In this document: positions 37,730 to 49,559 of the stretch, piece by piece | Numbering within the stretch: the stretch's first letter is position 1 | Layout: each line of letters begins with the position of its first letter | Assembly: GCA_027605045.1 (NCBI GenBank) | Contig: JAQFWX010000055.1 | Location: forward strand, 1-64,000 | Reading direction: 5' to 3' | DNA from: Phallus indusiatus | Taxonomy: Eukaryota; Basidiomycota; Agaricomycetes; Phallales; Phallaceae | DNA length: 64,000 nucleotides | Position numbers and translations under genes: made by a program | Notes under the pieces: generated by a model | Seen by the model: the letters and a program-made list of their open reading frames with translations, nothing else | Databases searched by the model: none | Told to the model about the DNA's origin: nothing

Positions 37730-40377
37730 TTGCCTCAGGCTGACTTGGCTAACTTTCGGTCATTGGTTATTGTTAGTCGAAACTTTTGATGAACGTTGGG
37801 AAGAACCCTCAAAAGTTGAATTGAATTGTAAGGGTGATATTTTACGGCGATCGAAAGGCTCGACCCGTCGAACCTGCAAAGTCGTGTCATTTATGTAACC
37901 GAGCAGCACCCGTGTAATGCACTCTTTTCCATGACCTTTGGTGCGTTTTTTTGAGAAGAGAGAACGATATTCCACGATTCCCAAAAGATATTTACGCTAT
38001 TCTCGTTCATAAATGCTATGGAGCGCTGTTCAGGTGAATTAATACCAAGAATTTCCATTAGGGAGAGAAGACACACAATGGCATATACATACATATTCAA
38101 TTAGCGGCGATGGATACATCTCCACATGCCCGGGCGGGTCCTTTATTTGATCCATCTTGACTTGCCCATCAACAGCCGTTTTGATGAAGATCGGATTGAA
38201 AGGTGGGGTAGAATCAAGATCTTAGAGCCAAAAAAATGCTCGAAGGAATGTGAGCTTTCAGTGATAATAGTTCAACTATATGTCTTCTATGCGCCAATTC
38301 CGGTAAGGCAGATAGTTTTAATAGCTATGAAGCGCACAATTATCTGGAATATCAGCGTGCAGAATCTGCCAAGTTGAGGACGGCGAAGACGGCCTTAACA
38401 TCGGCATGACGTTGAAGTCCTCCAAGGTAAATTGATGCCGAAAAAAACATGAATAATAGATGTTTCCGGACAAGAGGTATTGACATCACGGTCAGAAGAC
38501 ATTGAAGGGATAATTTAGAATCGCTTGATCCTTTGCCTGGCTGAAAAGAAGGGTGTCAATTTTATGATCCAATCATCCAACTCCGTTCTTACACTTGACG
38601 AAGGAATGTTGTATGTATAGAAAAAGTCTATAACGACCAAACGCGGAAGAAAGATATTGATGATCGGTGCACTTCATCCGCGCACTATTGAATATACATA
38701 CGACGGCAACAGCATTCGATGGCAGACGATGTCGATGAAATTTTGGTGAGAATAACGAACAGTTGGTTGTCTTGAAGACGTAATGGATGGTTTTTTTTTT
38801 TCAGAAACTCCCCAGCGTGTATCGGAAATACGAGAAAGAAAAAGTAGGCCGCGTGTTATATGCGCGTAAGACTGCGGTGGACTGCGAGGCCGTTTATTCA
38901 CTTTTGCAATTTATTATCCGGTGAGAATATGCCTTTCGTTTGGAACGCCCACTGATTGGTTAACATAAAAAGATATCACCTAGGGAACTAGTGAACCCGG
39001 AGTTATTTAATCGATTTCGCGCGTGGAGTGACGCTGGTGGCAGCAAGATTATGTGGATTGAATTACGACATCTCTTTCCCTATTAGCACCTACAGAGACG
39101 TTGTGGAGAAAATTTTAAGCGTAAGTAATTACGTACAATTGAAATAACTGGATAGAAATGATTTATATTGAAAGAAACAGCAGGCAAACCCATATTGATC
39201 TCGACTTCTGCTAAACCCTCGTACCGCAGGTCTCTTGAGTCGTTTAATTGCTGTGACTCAGCCAATCACTTTCGTCCTATCATCTCCAAAAGCCTCAGAC
39301 CTATGGAGCCTACGCCTGAGATACGAATGAGATTCACAAAAAATTTTCATTCATTTGACATAGCTATGTGTGAGACGAGCCAAGTCAGTGAGCGTTATAG
39401 CTCGAGTTGATTAGACGGTCTGAACTTACCTGTCAGCGCAACTTCATTCAGTGACATGAAAAGCAATTGAAAACCACCATTATCACTGGCCAATTTGACC
39501 GACGGGACGAGTCGGTTAATTCCGACCGCTTATCTCAACGACCATTGAGCTCCATTGAGGTGATGCGGAAATCTGCAGGATCGTGATCAGTCTAGACTCT
39601 GGCTCCAGATTTTACGTGTAGTCCAAGAGCCTAAAAAAACCGACAATGGAGAGTAAGAGAAATTGAGAGCTGGCATCGAATTTTCGTGGAAAGAAGCGAT
39701 GAGGTACATTGGTGCGCTTCGTCTGAACTCTACAGTGCCTCGCCGTGAAACTGACACCGAGACATTTCATGATGACCACACGAGAGAGGGGATCTGGTTT
39801 TAGGTTAGCGGCACAAATTCACTTGAAACCGGATGAAGCATACCTGTAGCCAGCGCCGCGTCAGTCATTACATGATATGGCGGGCGGTTCGGAACAAAGC
39901 AGGCCACGTTATTTTTTATTTTACGGGATTCATCTTTGAAAGTTTGACCGATGATGAAGATTTCCGTTGGCAACGAAGGTTGTCTGATTTAAGGACGAGG
40001 TGAGTTCCGGACCACACATTAAGTGATGATGCGAAGTCCCAAGACGTTTGCAGCCGCATCGGATCTGCTCCATACTGAGGTAACCATGCATGGCTTATTG
40101 GGCTCCACCGAAACAAAAGCAGTTGATGCATTCTATTGGAGCGAACAAAAGAGGTGAACTGGACTGTAAAAAAAACAGGAAGCAACGCAAGGGACGGAAG
40201 CCGGCAAGTTCCGTCACAGGTTTCGCTTACGTACGCGCTATTATACTAAATGTGGATGGTCACAAGATCTGAAAAGGAAGACGCCCTTGGTTGTGACACA
40301 CACGGTGTTTGTTCCAGTATTCCCTATACCTTGCAACAGCAATTCATCTCTGCGGAACGGCGCCCCTCCTTCATACC
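37730..40377. other. Intergenic, no gene seen
   Basis: About 2.6 kb with only short overlapping frames on both strands. No domain, repeat or RNA gene is recognisable. The last stretch should contain the promoter of the phosphatase gene. Confidence 0.5.
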
Positions 40378-42609
40378 ATGTCTCAAGTTCTGGTAGCGTC
40401 GCCAACGATGACAATAGCATTTAGTAAACCCGCTGCGCCTGCTCAGCTTTCGCAGTCTCCCACGCAACCTTCGTTAGTGGATGTTTCACCGGAAGAGCGA
40501 GTTCTGGTTTCTCAGGTATGTTTCTTTGGTCAAACCTTTCCATCTCAAAGCTATGGAATTACTTATTTTCCTCTTAGTTATCCCATTTGGCAAGTCAGCA
40601 TCACACGTCGGAATACAACAAACTCAAATTCGGCCCGGGCGGTAGGTGTTATTAATGTATGTGTTGTTCACCGTAACTAATTTATTTGTCTGGGTATTTT
40701 TATCATAGGTTGTTCGTCTGCATACGTGCCATTAACAATATGTGCACCGCAACACGTTCGATGGGTCACTGCCCGCCAGAGCCAGTTCTTGCTTATGAAC
40801 CGCCAGTCTTGGTGGCCTGCCGAATGCACCACCAAAACGCAACATTCAACATCCGGGTTCTCGGGCGGAGAACATGCTACGCCAATAAACGACAACCATC
40901 ATATAAGACATGACTTCGTTGAGGTGTCATCACCGAGCAATGCTTCCCTACCATCATTGAATCATCCTGCAACGGCGAATCTGCAGGAAGAGCTGTCCAT
41001 GGCTATTTCTTCGCCATTATCAATTATTGATGTTACTCCTCCGGAGCAACTTAACTTAATATTTACTGCAAAAACGTCTAAATCCCATCCTATCAAGTAC
41101 GTTTGTTTTTAAAATAGAAATACTAAGCATACTTATTTTGATTCTCTTCCTCAATTATTCAGTATATCCTTTATCATACCACTCGAGCTTTTGCCGTTAA
41201 TTTCATCTCATTTGGCTCCCGCTCCACCTCATGTGTCCTATATGTTCAACCTCCCTCCTTCACTTCTCCTCAACTACCTTATAGATACCCTACCTTCATA
41301 CCCTTTGACGCGTGTTCTTAACAGTTTACAACTACCAACCAACGGTCCAGGTCCACCCGATACTTACCATAAACCCATATCTTCTATTAATGAAATTCCT
41401 CATACAAAAGTGGAGCAGTCACCCGAAGACACCCAATCCACCCCTTCTACTCAAGAAGCTCCACCGGCTGAACGCGAAGGACTCTTCGACAGGCCGCATT
41501 CTGCACCTCCTTCTACAACCCCTACTTCTCAACCTAGGAGTCTTATGGAAGGGCTCGCCATGTCTCCTCCAGCGTTGAAAGAGTTGATATCCGCCATGTC
41601 TTCCAACATCGTGAATACCCCTGGAAAAGAATTCGAAAAATCATTCGAGTTCGATCTTCATTCTCGCGGCCAATCACAATCTAAAGTGGTTGTTAAACAC
41701 GACTTTCAATCTTTTCCGCCTGTTCTAGGAAATTTGTTACTGTCTTCTTGTCCCGGAAAAAAAGGTTTGTGACACATATTTTGAGCAACAAATTATCTAA
41801 CTTCTTTTAGTGCGTCTCAATGGCCCAGTAAAAGGTCGGGGAGCAATATGGTGTGTCAATTTTGCATGACCCTTCCTTTCGAGAAATTAATTAACGAATT
41901 CAGTCGTGACCTCGATCAAGACTTGCAGCGTATTAAATCATTAGGGGTAGGCTGCATTGTCTGGTGAGTCTGGTTGTATTGCGCTATCACAAATGTATTG
42001 TCTGATTAAATCTTTTTAGTTGCCTGGATGACGAGGAACTAGAATACCTTGGAGCTTCTTGGTCCAAATATTGTAAAACAGCCCATTCTGTAGGATTAGA
42101 TATTGTACGGTGAGTATTTTTTTTTCTCAGGTTGGTTCGGCGTCGTCCTGATGCAAGTTTGGTTTTTGAAGTATACCCATGCCGGAAGGATTCGCACCTA
42201 CGGCACCCTGCCTGCTAGACCAGCAACTTACTCGGGTTATCCACTCTTATACACTCAAAGGAATATCTGTACTTGTTCATTGTCGCGGTGGCGTTGGTGA
42301 GTCAATTATTGAGACTTTATGCTGCAACGAAGCTTATTAGAAATGGTAGGCCGAGCAGGACTCGTGGCCTGCTGCTGGTTACTAAAACTCGGTCTGTGCG
42401 GATGGATCAGCGATCCAGATGATCAAAGCTCGGCCTATGAAAATGGGAATATTGTCAAGGTACGCAAAGACACGCTTATGATGGTCGAGCGAGCCATCTC
42501 GGTCGTTCGACGGCGGAGAAGTGTCAAAGCGATCGAGACATATGAACAGGTCAAATTCCTGGTCGAGTTTGTTGAATACATGCGCTCATCAGGGAGATGG
42601 CGTATGTAA
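40378..42609 (+). CDS. Dual-specificity / CDKN3-like protein phosphatase
   Basis: The C-terminal third is a cysteine phosphatase: VGCIVCCLDDEELEYLG, a substitute WPD loop (LPMPEGFAP), and the signature VLVHCRGGVGRAGLVA with catalytic Cys and Arg of HCxxGxxR, followed by CCWLLKLGLCG. This loop is typical of KAP/CDKN3-type and PTP-like dual-specificity enzymes that act on phosphothreonine or tyrosine of cell-cycle kinases. A long N-terminal region (MSQVLVASPTMTIAFSKPAA onwards) is Pro/Ser-rich and mostly disordered, with a hydrophobic patch MFNLPPSLLLNYLIDTLP. At least seven introns are needed; clear ones are 40516-40577 and the one after FGPG. An upstream ATG at 40309 would add 23 residues; I prefer 40378. 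The product is much longer than human CDKN3 because of the extension. Confidence 0.85.
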
Positions 42610-43044
42610 TCTAAATATGGAATTTTTTTTTTGGTTTATGGTTCTGTCGTTCGTTTCAAAAATGTCACGATGTTGTTTTGCTTTGTTTTGCTTATTCGTT
42701 TTAACTTTTGTCGTTCTGATTGGATAGTCAGAGATCAATTGTGTATATGTAGTATAGATGTAAAGGAAAGGAGGGAACGTACAAAAATATCTATATAACG
42801 TTACTATAGCATTATTCTTTTGAGCCGAGCCATACGTATGTAAAGCTAAGCAGAACTACGAGGTTGCTACGAGGTTGACTGCAAAGCCCTGTGAATTGAC
42901 GCCGAAACGCGTCGGTGATTACGTTATTACACGACGGCACCGTGCACCGTGACGCAAAAACGCATGGTAGAGCTTTCCATTCTTCCTTTTGCCTTCTTTT
43001 CATAAGCCGTCCTTCGTTTTTTTGTATCTTTATTCACAAAAAAA

Positions 43045-46000
43045 ATGGCTTCTTTTAGCAAATCAAAACTAAAGGCTGCCCGGGAAGCGATCTCGAAAAA
43101 GGACTATAGGAGCGCCCGCGAGGCTGCTTCACAAGTACTGGAGTTTGAACCATCTAATTATACGGCGTATGTGTTGTTTTGGAATTTGACTGTCTATTTT
43201 GAATGGATGAAAAGTTCTTACCTAGTTTGCTAGAAATGTATTTCTTGGATTAGCATGTTTGGAAATGGGAGACCATGCCCCGAGTCAACAGGTGAATAGT
43301 TCGCTCCCGTCCTCGCTAGTTTTGATTATTCGGGTATCATGGTAGTTTACTTATTACTTTAGGCATATATACGAGCTACGGAACTGAATCCTGAACAACC
43401 GCTTGCTTGGCAGGTTTGTCCCTTTTTGTCGTCGTGTCAAGCAAACCTTCCCCTCAACTATTTGCCACCGTGTACTAATAGGGGCTCTCGAAATTTTATG
43501 AACGGACGGAACAATGGCAAGGCTATTATACCTCATTACGGAAACTAATGGATATTTTTATGAAAGCGTACGCTGATTTTGTTCGAAATACTGTTCCTAG
43601 CTGCGTACTCATTGCTTCCTCTGACAGTGATGATGCTATCAAATGCGCCGAAACACTCCAAAAATATCTGGAGATTCAACGCAGTAGGGGTACCAGACAA
43701 GATGTCCGTGTTTTATGTCTTGTAATATCGAACTTTTTTAATCCTTAACTTTTAGGTTTGCGATGCCCTTCGTCTTTTACTACCCAGTTCTCCACTTTAC
43801 CCCGTCCTCAGTACTTTGCCCGAACCAGACCCAACTGCGCCCTCATTGTCGATCTCGTATCATATAGTTCAAACCGCCGTCTATAATTATTTGCCTGTAT
43901 TGGAGGAAATCGTGAAACTGACAGAAAAGGATGAGGAGGAAAGTATAAAGCGGGAAATTGAAAAACGGAGAACAAGGCTTGGTGCTGGTCGTCCCGAACA
44001 AATCAAAAACGACGTTAACTGCGAAGTTCGAGAACGCTCAACAGTACGCGTTTCTGTGTCTTATTCATATGTATTTTATTTTTTGCTGAGTCGTTTTTTA
44101 AATTTTTTCTCAAGCTACCGGAATTGTATAATGAAATAATCAATCATCCTAATACAAGTGATGAGCTACGGAGGTCTACGGAAAATAAATTATTGCAGCA
44201 AAAATTACAGCTCTTGGAGGCTCTACCCGTCGTCGAGAATAAACTCTCGCTAAAAAAGGACCTCCTATCTCAAGTTCAGGATTTGTGTAATGGAATGGTT
44301 CTTCTCGATATACCCAACGAAATGGCTTGGATATTTTATATAGAGAGTATGGACGTGTATGATATTGGTACGTATGTTTTTTTTTTAGTGAGAAATCGCA
44401 TTGGTCAAACTGAGCTATATTCTAGAGGAATATAATATCCCCATTTTGAGGCGATATATAAAGGCTTTCCCGTCAAGTCATTTAAGTACACTCTTAAAAG
44501 GGTATTTTGATTATATGGGAATTTCGATAGAGGATGAGGAGGAGGAGGAGGAAACATCACCAGAATCACGGGAAGGCACACTGGATCCAATATCAACTAT
44601 ACTCGTTTGTCACTATTTGTTGAGCTCCGTATTATCGTGCGCTGATCGTCCATCAGGATGCATCTTCATATTTATCCGATTCTATCTTGGCCCATCGCAT
44701 TGTTTCTGAAGTATATCGTATGGAGGAAGACTGGGAGAATGCGATTAAGCAGGCGGAACGTGGTCTTCAGCTGACAAACAAAAAAACAGCCAGCTACGGA
44801 AAACCTTTATCAAAGTAATTTATATTCATTCAATTGAATTTTCCCTAAATATTCTTTCTTTTTAGAGTGCAACGAGCTTTCCGTGTTACGCTGGCCGTCA
44901 GTTTGGTCAAATTTTATCCTCCGAAACACCACCCGAGAGCTTCTATCATACTGGACGAAATATTATCCCGAGACCCAAACAACGTCCAATGCTTGTTCAG
45001 CAAAGGCTATATCTTACAGTATAGTCAGCAATGGAAGGATGCAGAAGCGATATTTGGCACTGTCGTCGAATTGACTGATGAATCTGGTGAATATGATGTG
45101 CGGCTGGAAGCTTGTGAAGAAAGAGCTTGGTGTATTGTCAAGGATGGTAGATTACGTGAAGGAATTGAAGAGTATGGGACGGTAATTCAGGACCTTGATA
45201 AAGAAGTTGACAAGGATGATAAGAAAGCTCAAGCTTGGTGGCGATTGGGCATGGCTTATTGGAATTTGGGAGGTGCGTATAACTATCTTGTGTTCTATAC
45301 AAGGGAAACATAATAGTTTTATGCTTTTTCAGATGAACATAAAGAAACCGCATACAAGCACTTCATTACTGCTTTAAAACGATCATCCACTTTCGCTCCG
45401 GCGTTCACCTCGCTTGGGATTTATTATGCTGAATACGCTACTCCTCCGGATCTGGATCGGTCCTCGAAGTGCTTTCAAAAGGCATTTGAAATTGATGCCA
45501 CTGAGGGAGAGGCTGCGAGAAGATTGGCGGAAGGGTTTGCAAATGAGAGTGAATGGGGTTTGGTCGAGGTTGTTGCTCGGCGTACTATCGAGGGAGAAGG
45601 TGGTCTCGAAGGTGGTATGACCGGGACGGAAAATACGACTTCTAGGTATATGCCTACCAATGCCTGGGCGTGGAAGGCTCTTGGAGTTGTTGAATTGGTA
45701 ATGACCAATACTCAATTTATCTTAATTTTTCGTTAAAACTCATGTCACTTTTTTTTATAAGAATAGCAAGAACTATCTTGCTGCCACCCAAAGCTTTCAA
45801 GTGGCGCTACGTGCTGACAACAATGACTTTATCGCGTGGCAACGCTTGGGCGAAGCATATTCCAAATCCGGAAGACACGTCGCGGCTATGAAAGCTCTGA
45901 AACAGGCCTTAACATTGAAGGAAGACGATTGGGTTTGCCATTTGCTTCTCGGGGAGGTATACAAAGCAATAGGACAATACCCTGATGCTATCGATTCGTA

Positions 46001-48227
46001 CCAAACGGCCTTGAAATTGCAGCCCGCCGAGATTACCACCTCACTCGCTCTGGCTGAGGCGCACCTGATACATTCCCGCAATTATTCGTCGGAGGGCTTT
46101 AGTTCCCGTGCCGAGTCGTCCGCTATTGCTTCGATCAAAGTTTGCGTGGAGATCCTCGAAAAGAATCCCGGGTTTCGCCGGGTTGCTTGGAAGATTGCTG
46201 CTGACGCAGTCTATGAATTATCGAAAACGAGTGCGTTTGATGATTCAGATGCTGTTACCGTTACTCTGATTGCCCTACTGTCATATATTGGGGATGGGAC
46301 AACGGTCAATGTGCAAGGTTTACTAGATTTGACCGCTCCCGAGTCCGTGGACGGTCTTTACGCGCTAAAAGTTGCGGCAGCGGCTTACGACCAGCGGGTA
46401 TCATTGGACAGCCTCAATAACATGGCGGCAGCTTCGGCTCATTTCGATCTTGCAACCGCGCTCATCAAATTGTCTACTCGGATTTTGGATTTGGGAAACA
46501 AGACGTCAATTTTGAACCAAGCTAAAGTTCTTGCTCAAAAATCTCTAAGGTTGGATCCATTAAATAACAGTTACTGGGTCTTGTGGGGGAATTTACATTT
46601 CTTGGACAATCCCAAGCTCGCCCAACATGCTTATATCAAAGCGTTGGAACGTGATTCCAAAGTAAGGAGAGCATATTGATATGCAACGCACGCTGAAACT
46701 CATGGAATTCGGTAGAATTCTCTCATATGGACTAACCTTGGCTTGTTGTATCTTCACCACGGAGATATTGAGCTAGCCAATCATGCCCTATATCGTGCAC
46801 AAATTCTCGATCCGGATTATATCCTTGCCTGGATAGGACAGGGATTGGTTGCAGCAGAAAATCAACACCACGCAGACTCTTATACATTATTCTCTCATGC
46901 CGTCGATATATCTTCGGAAACAGTACGTGCACTTATTAATTTCTCACAAGTTTGTGGGTATTCTGATTTCTTATATATTATAGTCCCCCGCAGACTTCGA
47001 ATTCGCGAAACGAGCTTTTGAGAGGCTTATAAATTCTGTCAACAAATCTGGTTCGCAAGAGTCTGAGGCTTTATTGACGCCTTTCCATGCGCTGGACAGA
47101 TTCTGCAAACGACAGCCAGATGATCCGACAGCATTGCATCTTTTTGCATTAATATGCGAACGTCTGGATCAGATAGATTTGGCCCTGGATCTTGTCACGC
47201 GATGCATAGGACTCCTTGAGAAAACGTATGAGGAAACTGAAGACGAAGTCACCGAGGAACGCTACGCTCTAGCAAACGGGACGCTGGGCAGGTTAAAACT
47301 AGCTTCGCAAGATTATTCGGGGGCCGTTTCGGCATTTTCTATTTGTTTGAGTTTATTGACACCCGAGACTTCGAGCGAGCCGAATAAGATTATGAGAGCT
47401 CACGCGTTGTTTGGTTCAGGACTGGCCCATTTCAAGCTTTACGAACTCGAAGCTGCTCTCGAAATGTTTGAAAATTCGCTTCAGGAGTTGACTCCTGATT
47501 TGGTACACGTCAAGGGACACGTTTTTATTTTACTTGCGCAAACGCTTTGGGCTTTGGGAAGTGATGAAGCTCATGAAACAGCGAGAAATCAGTTACTTGA
47601 ATGGTATGAGTCTGATTATTTTTTATTTCATATTTCCGTGGATTTGAACATTACTTTGGTAGTATCACGATTGATCCTCAGAATTTGATGGCAATGGCGA
47701 CTCTGGCCGCAATTGGTATATTGCAATCGGATGATTCCCTCGTTGACGCAGCTTTAGCTGAAATTCGAGGGTTAAATTGGGATAAAGTATCAGAATTAGA
47801 TCCTGCGAACATTATTCTCCAGCTCGTTGTTCAACATCATCTTTCCGAGGTTAGTAGCTCATTTACGATGGAATGCATATAAAGTGTTGGATTTGACTTG
47901 TATCTGTATTTTCAGGGACGAGAGAAGGATGCATTGTCCTACGCTCAACGCATGGTTCATATGGATCCTTTGAATAGCAAAATTCGAAGAGCATTGACGA
48001 CACTGCTCTTCCAACAACAGAAACTCGCAGCTGCTTCCAGCGTCATTGAAGGGGACCTTCGAGGAGACTCAGATGATACTCTAAGGCTGAAAGCTGTCGC
48101 TATGGTTGAATCAACGACGGTTTCTCTCTCGACTGCTCAAAAAGCTGTCATGATGGCGCCTTGGAAAGCTGAAAATTGGTGTACATTAGCATATATGCGA
48201 TCCTGCAATCAAGAAAATACATCCTGA
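43045..48227 (+). CDS. SKI3: Superkiller protein 3 (Ski complex TPR scaffold)
   Basis: About 1.4 thousand residues spread over roughly 18 exons, built almost entirely of tetratricopeptide repeats. The start MASFSKSKLKAAREAISKKD and the first repeats (ASQVLEFEPSNYTANVFLGL, NPEQPLAWQGLSKFYERTEQ) are highly characteristic of fungal SKI3/TTC37. Other TPRs: ILDEILSRDPNNVQCLFSKG, LRADNNDFIAWQRLGEAYSK, DPLNNSYWVLWGNLHFLDNP, NSLIWTNLGLLYLHHGDIEL, and the tail ends MRSCNQENTS. SKI3 holds the Ski2 helicase and Ski8 together in the cytoplasm and feeds mRNA to the exosome for 3'-to-5' decay, including nonstop decay. Introns are needed, for example, after QRSRGTRQD, after ERDSK and after MDIFMKA; each gives a repeat that continues in register. 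No breaks seen. Confidence 0.93.
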
Positions 48228-48855
48228 ATTTCGATCGTACGGGCAAAAACTATTACTGTTTTTATGAAAAAGGCAAGGAATTCAGATTCAGTTAGCTTTA
48301 TTACCACAGCAGAATCAAGAGATTTATACGGGTCATGACTAATGTGTAAAGAGCATGTGAAGACGCCGGATCGGTCGATTACAACCAAAGGGATGAGCAA
48401 GCCAATCATAAGAGAAATAAAGGAGGAAATAATGGTTATCACGTACATACCTTTATTGAAATGTATGGCAGCTTAAGCAAGCAGTCCAATTGAGACTTCT
48501 TGCTTGGTCATGGCACTCTCCATCCACCTTGGTTCTTCGCCCATTATTTTTTTTCAATTCCTTATTGTTCCCTAATCTGGCCTACTCCAGAAGTATTTCC
48601 GAAAACACGTGCAACTGATCGTAATGAATGGGACGTTGACCGTCTTCTCGCGAGATAAATCCTCGTCCTTAGACTTAATATTGGCTTTCGGAAGCGTGGC
48701 ATCGTATCGCCGGTCTTGCACAATTCAGCGAGAGCTAGAGGTAATTGAAAAGAAGGCCAGTACTTAGCTTGCGAGCAGGGATCAGGAATTAAAGAAAGTC
48801 GATTGAAACTTCCTGAATGATAAATTTTTGGTAATCTACATCGTCGATCGGTCAT
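48209..48855 (-). pseudogene. Frameshifted copy of a small unknown gene
   Basis: The minus strand between about 48660 and 48560 aligns base for base with the coding part of the next unit (49360-49250), sharing CATTCATTACGATC and AATACTTCTGGAG-type stretches. It lacks bases near the CGTCCCATTCATTAC segment, so the shared reading frame is broken. A downstream minus-strand frame (ISSFISLMIGLLIPLVV at about 48440-48390) has a counterpart in the other unit (SSYLFIAGLLLGL), suggesting a hydrophobic final exon in both. Confidence 0.5.
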
Positions 48856-49224
48856 CCATCATCCATTAATGAAACTCTGCTCGTAAATGTAATCTTCGTA
48901 TTTCCAAGGGTCCGGAGGTGATCTGAATATGCGAATTCGGTTTATGTTTAGACGGAGATAAAATTTGTGAAGCTGATTCAATATTCAATATTCAGTACTA
49001 GCTAATGTCAATTTACTTTGTTACAGAGGATTTATACGATTGACATAGGCTAATGTCCAAAAAAAGTAAAGAAGGCTGATTACAATCCGAGAAGCAAACC
49101 AGCTATAAAGAGATAAGAAGAATGAAAAGAGAAAATGTAATAAATACGTACCTTTAGCGAAAGAAAATTAATACTAAACAAGCGGCATAAACGGGAATTC
49201 TTGCTTGGACGTGTTATTCTCTAA

Positions 49225-49359
49225 CTATCTCGGCTCTTCACCTATTATCTTAATCAGCTTTGCCATCGTCTCCGGAGTAGGACGACGCCAGAAGTAATTC
49301 CGGGAACATGTGCGGCCGATGGTAATGAATTCGACGCAGCGTAGGCCATCTTCTCCCAT
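49225..49359 (-). CDS. Small unknown protein or last exon, 44 aa
   Basis: Minus-strand frame MGEDGLRCVEFITIG, then RTCSRNYFWRRPTPETMAKL and IKIIGEEPR with a stop at 49225. Its composition is strikingly protein-like and the frame stays open upstream to about 49405 (GGRVLSKPGSSNY), where an AG could end an intron. I do not recognise it. A competing 96-codon frame on the same strand covers 49254-49544; I prefer the shorter one because its sequence reads as a coherent domain. It is tandemly duplicated with the broken copy to its left. Confidence 0.4.
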   Translation of the reverse strand: MGEDGLRCVEFITIGRTCSRNYFWRRPTPETMAKLIKIIGEEPR

Positions 49360-49559
49360 GTAATTGCTCGACCCTGGTTTTGACAGAACTCGTCCGCCTT
49401 GCAAAGGACGGCATCAATGCCATGGAACTTCAGGAATGTACCAAGATAAGCACAAAGGATTCCAGAAAATTCGCTACGGTTTGAACACTTGATACCGAAT
49501 CTGCGTTGAAGGATCCGACGCGTTATCTCCGGGTGACTGGCCACCCGTAGTGATAGTAG

